Below, in pieces: positions 1 through 6,991 of a stretch of DNA of 32,083 nucleotides (positions are counted from its first letter, which is position 1; every line of letters begins with the position of its first letter). A model generated the notes under the pieces. That model had not been told where the DNA came from. It worked only from the letters and a program-made list of their open reading frames with translations, and searched no databases. A program made the position numbers and the translations under genes. The DNA comes from JAGTVB01 sp964624765 (GTDB lineage: Bacteria; Pseudomonadota; Gammaproteobacteria; HK1), in contig CAZUZO010000022.1 of NCBI GenBank assembly GCA_964624765.1, positions 1 through 32,083 of the forward strand. The letters run 5' to 3'.

Positions 1-52
1 GCGCCGTCCGCCTTGCTCTCGGCTCGCTCGCGACGGTTTTTTCACAACCTCT
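1..52 (+). repeat. Right end of a 143-bp inverted-repeat element, cut by window edge
   Basis: These bases match the last 52 bases of the complete copies at 2302-2444 and 31285-31427, ending in the same 18-bp terminal repeat (35-52, ggttttttcacaacctct). The rest lies outside the window. The final base falls in the proB stop codon (52-54, complement of TGA), so the element abuts or supplies the gene end. The flank reads CTCAG, as beside the copy at 31285-31427. Confidence 0.85.
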
Positions 53-1179
53 CAGTCCGGCATGAGCACCAGGTTATCGCGGTGAATGATCTCCGGGTTA
101 TTCATGTAGCCGAGCAACGCAATGATGCGCTCGCTCGGTTGTCCCATGATCTTGCGGACTTCTTCGGCGCTGTAGTTGACCAGACCCCGGGCGATCTCTC
201 GGTTATCGGGAGCCATGCAGGCCACGATGTCGCCGCGTACGAAGTGGCCCTCCACCCCGCAGATCCCGACCCCCAGAAGACTCTTGCCCGAGGCGCTCAG
301 CATACGCGCCGCACCAGGGTCTAATAGCAGCCGACCGCGTACCCTCACCTGACCCGCCAGCCAACGCTTACGGGCCGTCCAAGGGGGCTGACCGGGAGTC
401 AAGAGCGTGCCGATGCCCTCGCCTGCGGCGATTCGGCTCAGCACTTGCTCGGTGCGCCCGGACGCAATCAAGGTCGTGGTGCCGGATCGGGCCGCCAGCG
501 TTGCCGCTTGTAGCTTGGTGCGCATGCCCCCGCGACCGTAGGCGCCTCCACCTCCCGCTAGGGGTTCCAGCGCCGGATCGCCGGCGCGTGCCTCAGAAAT
601 CAACCGAGCCTCGGGGTCACGTCTTGGATCGTCAGTATAGAGCCCTCCTTGGTCGGTCAACAACAGCAATAAATCCGCCTGAATCAAGTTCGCCACCAAG
701 CCCGCCAGGGTATCATTGTCGCCGAGGCGGATCTCTTCCGCACTCACCGTATCGTTTTCGTTGACCACCGGGATGACGCCGAGGTCGAGCAAGGCACACA
801 GGGTATTACGCGCGTTGAGGTACCGACTGCGATCTGAGATGTCCTCATGGGTGAGCAGAATTTGTGCCGTGTGCATGCCGTGGCGCTGGAAACAGGACTC
901 ATACACCTGGATGAGCCCCATCTGTCCGACGGCAGCCGCCGCCTGCAGCTGGTAAAGGCGAATCGGGCGCGTCGTCCATCCCAAGCGACGCATACCCTCG
1001 GCGATGGCCCCCGAGGAAACCAAGACCTGCTCGATCCCCGCTGCCCGCAGCGCCGCCATCTGGTCCACCCACACCTTGATCGCCCGCTGGTCCAGCCCTT
1101 GACCATCGTTGGTCAACAAGGCAGAACCGATCTTGACCACCCAGCGACGCATGCCGCGCAGGTGAGAACGTCCGCTCAT
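52..1179 (-). CDS. proB: Glutamate 5-kinase
   Basis: Cytosolic enzyme that phosphorylates L-glutamate with ATP to gamma-glutamyl phosphate, the first and feedback-controlled step of proline synthesis. The 375-residue product has an amino-acid kinase domain (about 10-260) with VVKIGSALL (14-22), VSSGAIAEGMRRLG (54-67), NEND (140-143), GDND (153-156) and GRGGMRTK (215-222), then a C-terminal PUA domain (about 278-358) as in E. coli ProB. The ATG overlaps the obgE stop as ATGA, so the pair is probably translationally coupled. A second Met at residue 10, directly before the kinase core, is an alternative start. The stop codon touches the end of a repeat element. Identification is firm from motifs and length. 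Confidence 0.97.
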   Translation of the reverse strand: MSGRSHLRGMRRWVVKIGSALLTNDGQGLDQRAIKVWVDQMAALRAAGIEQVLVSSGAIAEGMRRLGWTTRPIRLYQLQAAAAVGQMGLIQVYESCFQRHGMHTAQILLTHEDISDRSRYLNARNTLCALLDLGVIPVVNENDTVSAEEIRLGDNDTLAGLVANLIQADLLLLLTDQGGLYTDDPRRDPEARLISEARAGDPALEPLAGGGGAYGRGGMRTKLQAATLAARSGTTTLIASGRTEQVLSRIAAGEGIGTLLTPGQPPWTARKRWLAGQVRVRGRLLLDPGAARMLSASGKSLLGVGICGVEGHFVRGDIVACMAPDNREIARGLVNYSAEEVRKIMGQPSERIIALLGYMNNPEIIHRDNLVLMPD

Positions 1180-2204
1180 GTCCTCTTCAGTTGCTCCAAG
1201 TACCGCATGATGTGTGCACTCAACTCGTCACACCCACTACCCTGCAAAGCGGAGACGGCGTAGATCGGGCGAGCGGCGTGTTGTCCCTGTCGCACCGACG
1301 CGATCACCGCTGGGACCTGCTCGGGGCTCAGGCGATCGATCTTGTTCAGCACCAGCCAGCGCTCGCGGCGCGCCAAATCCGGATCGTACTTCTCCAACTC
1401 GGCCACAATCGACGCTATCGCCGCAAGCACAGCTGCGCTCGATGCATCGGTCTGCGACGGGGCGACATCGACGACGTGCAGCAGCAGGCGGGTGCGGGCG
1501 AGGTGGCGCAGGAAACGGTATCCCAACCCCGCCCCCTCAGCGGCGCCCGCGACCAGTCCCGGAATGTCCGCAACCACGAACGTCCGATCGGTATCCAGCT
1601 GAACGACACCCAGATTCGGCGATAGGGTCGTGAAGGGATAATCGGCAACCTTGGGTCGCGCAGCGGTGATGGCACGCAGCAAAGTTGACTTACCGGCATT
1701 TGGCAGGCCGAGCAAGCCCACATCGGCGAGCACCTTCAATTCCAACCGAAGCAGCCGTTGCTCCCCCGGTTTTCCATCAGTGGTCTTACGGGGCGTGCGC
1801 TGAGTGCTGCTCTTGAAACGCGCGTTCCCCAATCCCCGCGCCCCTCCTCGCGCCACCAACAAGGGCTGATTGTCCCTGAGCACCTCGCCGATCAGCTCCT
1901 GGGTATCCGCATCATAGGCTAGCGTACCGACGGGTACCCGGATCAACAGGTCGGCGCCGTCACGGCCAGTACGCTCCCCTCCTCGACCGGATTGCCCAGC
2001 CTTAGCCCGCAAGATCCCGGCGTGTCGCAGATCGACCAAAGTGTTGAGATTGCGGTCACCCCAGAGCAGCACACTGCCGCCGACGCCGCCATCGCCGCCA
2101 TCGGGACCGCCCTTCGGGATGAACCGCTCCCGGCGGAAGCTCAAACACCCGTGACCGCCCCTTCCGGCTTCGATCCGAACGGTGACTTCATCGACGAATT
2201 TCAC
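1176..2204 (-). CDS. obgE: Obg-family GTPase (ribosome assembly)
   Basis: Essential GTPase that binds the large ribosomal subunit and links assembly to growth state. The 342 residues show the glycine-rich Obg fold (1-158), then a G domain with G1 GLPNAGKST (166-174), G3 DIPG (213-216), G4 NKID (287-290) and G5 SAL (318-320). It lacks the long acidic C-terminal tail of some homologues. Translation starts at GTG (2202-2204); the encoded MKFVDEV matches the family N-terminus. It follows rplU-rpmA in the usual order, but a strong terminator hairpin and a 143-bp repeat now lie between rpmA and obgE, so it may need its own promoter. It overlaps proB by 4 bp. Confidence 0.98.
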   Translation of the reverse strand: MKFVDEVTVRIEAGRGGHGCLSFRRERFIPKGGPDGGDGGVGGSVLLWGDRNLNTLVDLRHAGILRAKAGQSGRGGERTGRDGADLLIRVPVGTLAYDADTQELIGEVLRDNQPLLVARGGARGLGNARFKSSTQRTPRKTTDGKPGEQRLLRLELKVLADVGLLGLPNAGKSTLLRAITAARPKVADYPFTTLSPNLGVVQLDTDRTFVVADIPGLVAGAAEGAGLGYRFLRHLARTRLLLHVVDVAPSQTDASSAAVLAAIASIVAELEKYDPDLARRERWLVLNKIDRLSPEQVPAVIASVRQGQHAARPIYAVSALQGSGCDELSAHIMRYLEQLKRT

Positions 2205-2250
2205 AAGCGCAGAATCAACTTGTCATCGATCCGCAGAGTGGCCCACACGA

Positions 2251-2276
2251 AAAACCCCGTCCGGAGACGGGGTTTT
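2251..2276 (-). terminator. Rho-independent terminator after rplU-rpmA
   Basis: An 11-bp perfect stem (AAAACCCCGTC, 2251-2261, with GACGGGGTTTT, 2266-2276) closes a 4-base loop. Read on the minus strand it ends in a run of five T (2254-2250). It lies between rpmA and obgE, where it would end or attenuate the ribosomal-protein transcript. A T-run also follows on the plus strand, so it could act in both directions. Confidence 0.85.
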
Positions 2277-2301
2277 CGAGGGCCCTGCTGCAGCTGACCT
2301 G

Positions 2302-2444
2302 AGAGGTTGTGAAAAAACCTGCTACACGACCCAACAGCGGCGTTGGGCGGTGCTCGCTCCTCGCCTATCTATCTGATATGTCTCGTCGCTGCGCGCCGTC
2401 CGCCTTGCTCTCGGCTCGCTCGCGACGGTTTTTTCACAACCTCT
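2302..2444. repeat. 143-bp MITE-like element with 18-bp terminal inverted repeats (complete copy)
   Basis: The ends AGAGGTTGTGAAAAAACC (2302-2319) and its exact complement (2427-2444) frame a GC-rich interior that is itself imperfectly palindromic. There is no coding capacity. It lies between the terminator and the rpmA stop codon. Flanks CTGAG (2299-2303) and CTGAC (2443-2447) match at 4 of 5 bases and may be a decayed target duplication that includes the first two bases of each end. The copy at 31285-31427 has the same length and about seven differences. Confidence 0.88.
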
Positions 2445-2449
2445 GACTC

Positions 2450-2707
2450 TTAAGCCGTCACCACACTCACAGTCTTCCGATTCCTCGGCCCTGAGGTACT
2501 AAACGCGACGTGCCCATCCGCCTTGGCAAACAGAGTATGGTCACGGCCACAACCCACATTCGCGCCGGGGTGAAAGCGCGTCCCCCGTTGCCGAACCAGG
2601 ATGTTTCCCGCCTTCACCTGCTCGCCGCCAAAGCGTTTCACGCCCAGGCGCTTCGAGTGTGAATCGCGCCCGTTTCGTGTACTACCACCTGCTTTCTTAT
2701 GCGCCAC
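2450..2707 (-). CDS. rpmA: 50S ribosomal protein L27
   Basis: Ribosomal protein of the large subunit whose N-terminal tail reaches the peptidyl-transferase centre. The 85-residue product has the family N-terminus MAHKKAGGSTRNGRDS, followed by KRFGGEQVKAGNILVRQRG, and is full length. It starts 5 bp after the rplU stop and forms the standard rplU-rpmA operon. A terminator and a repeat element follow it directly. Confidence 0.99.
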   Translation of the reverse strand: MAHKKAGGSTRNGRDSHSKRLGVKRFGGEQVKAGNILVRQRGTRFHPGANVGCGRDHTLFAKADGHVAFSTSGPRNRKTVSVVTA

Positions 2708-2712
2708 TTTGC

Positions 2713-3057
2713 CTAGCCCTCGGCTACCGCTGTTGATGAACCGTTCGCCCCATCGATACTATTGATGGCCACTTCAGTGAAAGACTGCCGATGGCCCTGG
2801 GTTCGACGGTATTTCTTGCGCCGCTTGAATTTCACTACCTTGATCTTGGCATGCCGGCCGTGGCTCCTGACCGTGGCCGATACGCGTCCTCCCTCGATAA
2901 AGGGGGCTCCCACCGTTACCCGACCGCTGTCCTCGACGAGCAATACCTTATCGAACTCGACAGTACTGCCTTCCGTTGCCGCCAGCCTTTCGACCTTCAG
3001 CGTTTCACCGGCCCGCACCTTATACTGTTTACCACCGGCGCAAATGACGGCGTACAT
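2713..3057 (-). CDS. rplU: 50S ribosomal protein L21
   Basis: Large-subunit ribosomal protein that contacts 23S rRNA. The 114 residues include the N-terminal MYAVICAGGKQYKV, the central KVLLVEDSGRVTVG and the basic segment KIKVVKFKRRKKYRR near residues 73-87. It is about 11 residues longer than E. coli L21, owing to a Gly/Ser-rich tail. A good Shine-Dalgarno (AAGGGGGA on the minus strand) stands just before the ATG. It is the first gene of the rplU-rpmA operon and diverges from ispB, as in many gammaproteobacteria. Confidence 0.99.
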   Translation of the reverse strand: MYAVICAGGKQYKVRAGETLKVERLAATEGSTVEFDKVLLVEDSGRVTVGAPFIEGGRVSATVRSHGRHAKIKVVKFKRRKKYRRTQGHRQSFTEVAINSIDGANGSSTAVAEG

Positions 3058-3108
3058 ACTTCCCCCTTACCCTAAATCGTGAAAGCATATGATCGACTAA
3101 AGCTTTAA

Positions 3109-3137
3109 AGTATATGGCCTCAAGGGCCTCGCAACAA
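3109..3137 (-). promoter_or_regulatory. Candidate sigma-70 promoter for rplU-rpmA
   Basis: Read on the minus strand: -35 TTGTTG (3137-3132), a 17-bp spacer, and -10 TATACT (3114-3109, five of six consensus bases). The start would fall near 3102, about 45 bp before the rplU ATG. The -35 is weak (three of six), so this is a candidate only. Confidence 0.5.
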
Positions 3138-3188
3138 CCCAAAACGAGGTCATACTTTCGCGACTCATCTCCCGCTCCAGCGGTAGTG

Positions 3189-3194
3189 TATAAT
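3189..3194 (+). promoter_or_regulatory. Candidate -10 box for ispB
   Basis: A perfect TATAAT lies 43 bp before the ATG at 3237. No good -35 is visible at 17 bp. Transcription from about 3201 would exclude the most upstream in-frame ATG (3114) as the ispB start. Confidence 0.5.
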
Positions 3195-3263
3195 GCAACG
3201 CCAAATAAACGAGAACATCAGCCGGCCATACACAACATGACAGTTCCCCATCCTGTACCCATC

Positions 3264-4244
3264 ATGGGCAGCAGCGATCCGTTGACGGCGTTACATTCGC
3301 TGGTTGCCGAAGAGATGCAAGCCGTTAACGACCTCATCGCGCAGCGCCTGAACTCCGACGTCGTTTTGATCAATGAGGTGGCCCGCTACATCGTCAACAG
3401 TGGTGGCAAACGCATCCGTCCCTTGCTCCTGATCCTCAGTGCCCGCGCCCTCGAGTACCGAGGCACCGCTCACATCGAGCTGGCGGCAGTCATCGAGTTC
3501 ATCCATACGGCAACGTTACTACATGATGATGTCGTTGACGGTTCCGACCTTCGCAGAGGCCAGCACTCAGCCAACAGCGTGTGGGGAAATGAAGCCAGCG
3601 TCCTGGTGGGCGATTTCCTCTACTCTCGGGCCTTCCAGATGATGGTCGACGTTAACAGCATGCGGATCATGGAGATCATGTCCGATACCACCACCGTCAT
3701 CTCTGAAGGGGAGGTTATGCAGTTATTGAATTGCCAAAATCCGGACACTACAGAGCAGGATTACCTGCGGGTCATCCACGCCAAGACGGCAAAGCTGTTC
3801 GAAGCAGCGGCTCGCATCGGTGCCGTGTTAGGCAACAGCCCATGGCCGCAGGAACAAGCGATGGCGGCCTTTGGAGGCTATCTCGGCACCGCCTACCAAC
3901 TGATCGATGATGTGCTGGACTACAGCGGTTCAGCAGAAACCACAGGCAAGAACCTGGGGGATGATCTGGCAGAAGGCAAGGCCACACTTCCGATCATCTA
4001 TGCCATTCGAAACGGCAGGCCGACCCAAGCCAAGGTGATCCGTGACGCCATTCTAACCGGTGGCCGGAAGAATATCGACGCCGTCATCGAGGCCGTTGAA
4101 TCCACGGGAGCCATGGCGTACACTGCGCGCGCGGCTAATACGCAACTGGAGTTGGCCCTGCAGGCCCTAAAATCCATTCCTCCGTCCGAGCACAAAGAGG
4201 CCCTGCAGACCCTCGCGCGGTTCGCTGTCAACCGCATACACTGA
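3264..4244 (+). CDS. ispB: Trans-polyprenyl diphosphate synthase (octaprenyl-type)
   Basis: Soluble class I prenyltransferase that extends farnesyl diphosphate with isopentenyl diphosphate to make the quinone side chain. With the start at 3264 the protein has 326 residues, close to E. coli IspB (323). Visible motifs are GGKRIRP (47-53), the first Asp-rich motif DDVVD (88-92) and the second DDVLD (215-219). The frame is open back to 3114, with further ATGs at 3114 and 3237. The shorter form is preferred because of length, alignment with IspB (the conserved part begins at LTALHSLVAEEMQAVN) and a TATAAT at 3189; 3237 remains possible and no start has a clear Shine-Dalgarno. tRNA-Pro follows 17 bp after the stop. 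Confidence 0.93.
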   Translation: MGSSDPLTALHSLVAEEMQAVNDLIAQRLNSDVVLINEVARYIVNSGGKRIRPLLLILSARALEYRGTAHIELAAVIEFIHTATLLHDDVVDGSDLRRGQHSANSVWGNEASVLVGDFLYSRAFQMMVDVNSMRIMEIMSDTTTVISEGEVMQLLNCQNPDTTEQDYLRVIHAKTAKLFEAAARIGAVLGNSPWPQEQAMAAFGGYLGTAYQLIDDVLDYSGSAETTGKNLGDDLAEGKATLPIIYAIRNGRPTQAKVIRDAILTGGRKNIDAVIEAVESTGAMAYTARAANTQLELALQALKSIPPSEHKEALQTLARFAVNRIH

Positions 4245-4261
4245 CTGCCATACAAGCATGA

Positions 4262-4338
4262 CGGGGTGTAGCTCAGCCTGGTAGAGCACTGCCTTCGGGA
4301 GGCAGGGGCCGGAGGTTCAAATCCTCTCACCCCGACCA
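4262..4338 (+). tRNA. tRNA-Pro (anticodon CGG)
   Basis: A 77-nt cloverleaf: acceptor CGGGGTG (4262-4268) pairs with CACCCCG before the discriminator A and an encoded CCA (4336-4338). The anticodon stem CTGCC/GGCAG holds loop TTCGGGA, giving anticodon CGG for CCG codons. The T-arm GGAGG-TTCAAAT-CCTCT is intact. It lies 17 bp behind ispB on the same strand and could share its transcript. Confidence 0.97.
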
Positions 4339-4760
4339 TTACGATCAAGCGACCTATCCGCAATGCAAGGAGCCAAAGCCAGGATGAGGGTCTCGGTTCG
4401 GCCCCTGGTGGCCCTTCGTTATCCTGCGGCGCGGTCAGCGTCGACCGCCCGGCCCGTCCGCCGGTACCCACATCATTCCCCCCGCTGCCTGCGTTCATTG
4501 GCTCCGGGTGTAACCGGTCTTGCGCACCCCATCTGAAGGCCGCGAGCGGCAGCTGGGAACTTGGGTGACGACGAACAAGGAAGGATTCTGAGCCGCCGCG
4601 CAACACCGCTCAAGCAAGCGCAGTAGTTTTACCGTGAGAATCCCGATTTTCATTTTCGGGGGTGGCCGAATCCTTTGGCCATGACGATTTAAAAGAGCTT
4701 CTCAGGGAAAACGTCGAGCAATGGTCTTTCAGCCCGCGCAGATGTCCAAATGGAGGATAG
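4339..4760. other. Gene-free stretch between tRNA-Pro and the kinase-OmpA remnant
   Basis: About 420 bp in which no convincing gene, RNA or complete mobile element is seen. A small hairpin (CCCGA 4642-4646 with TCGGG 4656-4660) and a 32-codon GTG frame (4662-4760) are present but do not match anything I recognise. Neighbouring remnants suggest decayed DNA behind a tRNA gene, a common integration site. No integrase or attachment repeat is visible. Confidence 0.5.
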
Positions 4761-5036
4761 TCATCGGTCCAGCAGCTCAAACTCGACGCGTCGATTTTCA
4801 GCTCTTGCCGCTTCGTTGACATTTGGTCGAGTGGGACGAGATTCTCCATAAGCTTCCAAGACCAACCGCCCAGGCTCGATCCCAACTGATTGGATAAGGT
4901 ACTCTTTTGCCGCCAGAGCACGTCGCCTTGATAAATCCACAATACCAAGACTGTAGAGGTCCGAGCGCGCATCGACATCTCTGCCGGCGGCTTGCTCTGG
5001 ACTCATGTTCTCCACTTTGTAGCCGTCTATTCTCAT
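4761..5036 (-). pseudogene. Chimeric remnant: Ser/Thr kinase fragment joined to OmpA-like C-terminus
   Basis: The 91-codon frame reads in three parts. MRIDGYKVE (1-9) resembles the N-terminus of bacterial Ser/Thr kinases. NMSPEQAAGRDVDARSDLYS and the next residues LGIV (10-33) are a recognisable activation-segment end and kinase subdomain IX. Residue 34 onward is the last part of an OmpA-like peptidoglycan-binding domain (LSRRRALAAKEYL, LEAYGESRP, AENRRVEFELLDR). The ATP loop, catalytic Asp and the first half of the OmpA domain are missing, so no kinase activity is expected. The frame is open to 5177, adding 47 residues I do not recognise. My reading is a kinase-OmpA gene shrunk by in-frame deletions; a small functional OmpA-like protein is a less likely alternative. 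Confidence 0.6.
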
Positions 5037-5370
5037 CCCGTGTTTTTGGTGCACGTCCTGCAACCGTAGAGCGGTTGTCCTGAGGTCTTGGCTTCCTTGA
5101 GAGGATTTCTCTGCACGCTCGGGCATACGATGGAAGCTCAAACCACACGCCGATCCTGCCAGCCCCAATGCGTCCATTGCCCGTCAAGTAATGCGGCAAA
5201 GCTGTCATGCGGAAGAAGACCTTCACATATCAGTAGCAATTCCAGGCCTTTAGAAAAGGTTACGAATAACAGTTAGTTACATGAATCGTGCCGAACGTGT
5301 TTTGGTAACGATGCAGACGCGTTAGGATGGCGAAAAGATAAGCGAATGAACAGAGCATGGAGTCAGCTCA
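5037..5370. other. Gene-poor stretch between two remnants
   Basis: About 330 bp. On the minus strand it carries the 47-codon upstream extension of the kinase-OmpA remnant (ATG at 5177). A short segment of that extension, LRLQDVHQKHGMRIDGY, loosely resembles the first strand-helix of an OmpA domain. Nothing else is recognisable. Confidence 0.4.
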
Positions 5371-5547
5371 ATGTCGCGACCACGACTTCGCCAACAGCTC
5401 TCTGCCCCGGGATTGCTAAAGACGATCCGCCAGAGTTTTGCCGCCATTCCTGACCATCGGCATGAGCGCAGCGAGATCTCGCTGACCGATGCCTTGATGT
5501 CGGGCTGGCTCCATGCCGGACTCGAAAGGGACGGCAAAGACGATTAA
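5371..5547 (+). pseudogene. Truncated N-terminus of a DDE-type transposase
   Basis: A 58-codon frame starts at ATG 5371 and stops at TAA 5545. Its first 45 residues (LSAPGLLKTIRQSFAAIPDH, then EISLTDALMSG) look like the start of a transposase family whose N-terminus carries a segment like SLADCLMSGLA before the catalytic region. After residue 45 the similarity stops and 13 unrelated residues follow. No catalytic residues or terminal repeats are present, so this is a fragment. It ends 40 bp before fdxA, so an insertion followed by deletion may have reshaped the fdxA upstream region. Family assignment is from memory of the motif and needs a search. Confidence 0.55.
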
Positions 5548-5587
5548 GATACCGGGTTATTTGCTAGGGATTAGGGAAACCAAAATC

Positions 5588-5911
5588 ATGACGTTCGTTG
5601 TGACCGAGAGCTGTATTAAGTGCAAGTACACCGATTGCGTGGAAGTCTGCCCTGTGGATTGTTTCCACGAGGGACCCAATTTCCTGGTCATCGATCCAGA
5701 GGAATGCATCGATTGCACCCTGTGTGAGCCCGAATGCCCGGTGGAAGCCATCATGTCCGAGGATGACGTCCCCGATGACCAGCGTCACTTTCTCGAACTG
5801 AACGCCGAGCTGTCCAAGGAATGGCCGGTGATCACTGAGAAGAAAGACGCGCCTGAGGATGCGGATGAGTGGTCCAAGGTCAAGGAAAAGCTCAAGTATC
5901 TGGAGCGTTGA
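5588..5911 (+). CDS. fdxA: 7Fe ferredoxin ([3Fe-4S][4Fe-4S]), FdxA type
   Basis: Small cytosolic electron carrier, closely similar to Azotobacter ferredoxin I. The 107-residue protein begins MTFVVTESCIKCKYTDCVEV. Cys9, Cys17 and Cys50 are the expected ligands of the [3Fe-4S] cluster and Cys21, Cys40, Cys43 and Cys46 those of the [4Fe-4S] cluster; Cys12 and Cys25 are the extra cysteines also seen in Azotobacter. The frame is open upstream to 5513, but the family start and an AGGG at 5573-5576 support 5588. The upstream extension runs through the transposase remnant in another frame. It converges on the Nudix/ThiE gene with an 84-bp gap and no obvious terminator. Confidence 0.96.
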   Translation: MTFVVTESCIKCKYTDCVEVCPVDCFHEGPNFLVIDPEECIDCTLCEPECPVEAIMSEDDVPDDQRHFLELNAELSKEWPVITEKKDAPEDADEWSKVKEKLKYLER

Positions 5912-5995
5912 TCGCCACGCCCCAAGACACCGTAACGCCCCCTCATCCCTGTTCGAAGCGTAGCGCTGGGCGGCCGGAGCCGTGATCGATCAGGT

Positions 5996-6991
5996 TCAGA
6001 CGCTCGCCGGGGGATGCTGCCAAAGAACGCTGGTACAGGCGACGCCCTGGCCACCGTGGACCCAAGCCGTATCGAGATCGGCCGGCCCTAGACCCCCCAA
6101 CCCATAGACGGGAACCGTGGCGTCGCCCACCAGGGCCTGAAATCGTTGCCAACCTAACGGCGTGGAAGCGGGATGACTCGAGGTGAAGCGAACGGGCGAT
6201 AGCACCGCGAAATCGACTCCGATGTGGCAGGCGTGGGCGAGCTCTCGGGCATCGTGGCAGGAAGCACCGACCAAGCGATCGTCGCCGAGGGGACGGTGCG
6301 TGAGCCTCAGTAGGCGTGCACCGGTCAGGTGCACCCCGCAGGCACCTACATCACGGGCAAGATCCGGTTCAGCATTGAGCAGCAAAGTGGCGCCATGAGC
6401 TTGGCACAGGGTCAATGCCCGGCGAGCGAGTGTCCGGTATGCGGACATCTCGAGGCTCTTCGCCCGCAGCTGGATGAGCCGAATGCCACCCCGTAAATGC
6501 CCAGCCAGCGTCTGTAGGAAACCCTCCTGATCGAGCCCCGGCTCAGGCGTGATCAGGTAAACGGGGGGTAACTGCAACGCCGCAATCACCGGCGCATCGG
6601 CGGGCGGAAACAGGCTGGCATCGAGGCACTTTGGCTGCATCCAGCGAACGGCCTGCCCCTCCCGGCCCCGGGGCTCTCCGGACCAGGACGCCACCCGCCA
6701 CACGTCTAGCCAAACGGCGCGATCACCATAATCGTGGTACACCTGAATCAGCGGGCGAGCCGCCCGCGGGACGATACCCAGCTCCTCGGTAAGCTCCCGG
6801 CTAAGGGCCTCCAAAGCGGTTTCGTTTGGCTCTACCTTGCCGCCCGGAAATTCCCACAACCCACCTTGATGCAAGCCGGCCGGGCGCCGGCTGATAAGCA
6901 CACGGCCGGTTGCATCGATGAGTGCCGCGGCGCTGACATGGATAGCCGGCCGCCGCGGCGGCGCGGACCGCCTAGCTCCGGTAATCGGCAT
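5996..6991 (-). CDS. Nudix hydrolase (MutT-like) fused to a ThiE/TenI-like domain
   Basis: The 331-residue protein joins two domains. Residues 17-140 are a MutT-like Nudix hydrolase with a complete Nudix box (51-73; G51, E57, R65, E66, E69, E70, G72), suited to clean 8-oxo-dGTP from the nucleotide pool. Residues 144-318 resemble thiamine phosphate synthase (VYLITPE, IQLRAKSL, GVDFAVLSPV, PVYGLGGL). Several canonical ThiE positions differ: the ND pair before the VDLA-like helix is NA, and GVHL is not followed by the usual GQ.D. Thiamine synthesis by this domain is therefore doubtful. The ATG at 6991 overlaps argJ by 20 bp; the frame opens further to 7057. The secA-argJ-Nudix/ThiE order is known in gammaproteobacteria, and the gene is probably cotranscribed with argJ. 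Confidence 0.9.
   Translation of the reverse strand: MPITGARRSAPPRRPAIHVSAAALIDATGRVLISRRPAGLHQGGLWEFPGGKVEPNETALEALSRELTEELGIVPRAARPLIQVYHDYGDRAVWLDVWRVASWSGEPRGREGQAVRWMQPKCLDASLFPPADAPVIAALQLPPVYLITPEPGLDQEGFLQTLAGHLRGGIRLIQLRAKSLEMSAYRTLARRALTLCQAHGATLLLNAEPDLARDVGACGVHLTGARLLRLTHRPLGDDRLVGASCHDARELAHACHIGVDFAVLSPVRFTSSHPASTPLGWQRFQALVGDATVPVYGLGGLGPADLDTAWVHGGQGVACTSVLWQHPPASV

Noticed and set aside
3114..3263. Longer N-terminus for IspB
   Set aside because: The extra 50 residues are not seen in the family, and a TATAAT at 3189 lies inside them.
3998..4606. Minus-strand open frame (202 codons) across the ispB end and tRNA-Pro
   Set aside because: It runs antisense through ispB and the tRNA, with no protein similarity recognised.
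4662..4760. 32-codon GTG frame (begins VAESFGHDDLKELLRENVEQ)
   Set aside because: It looks protein-like but is too short, has no clear ribosome site and matches nothing I know.
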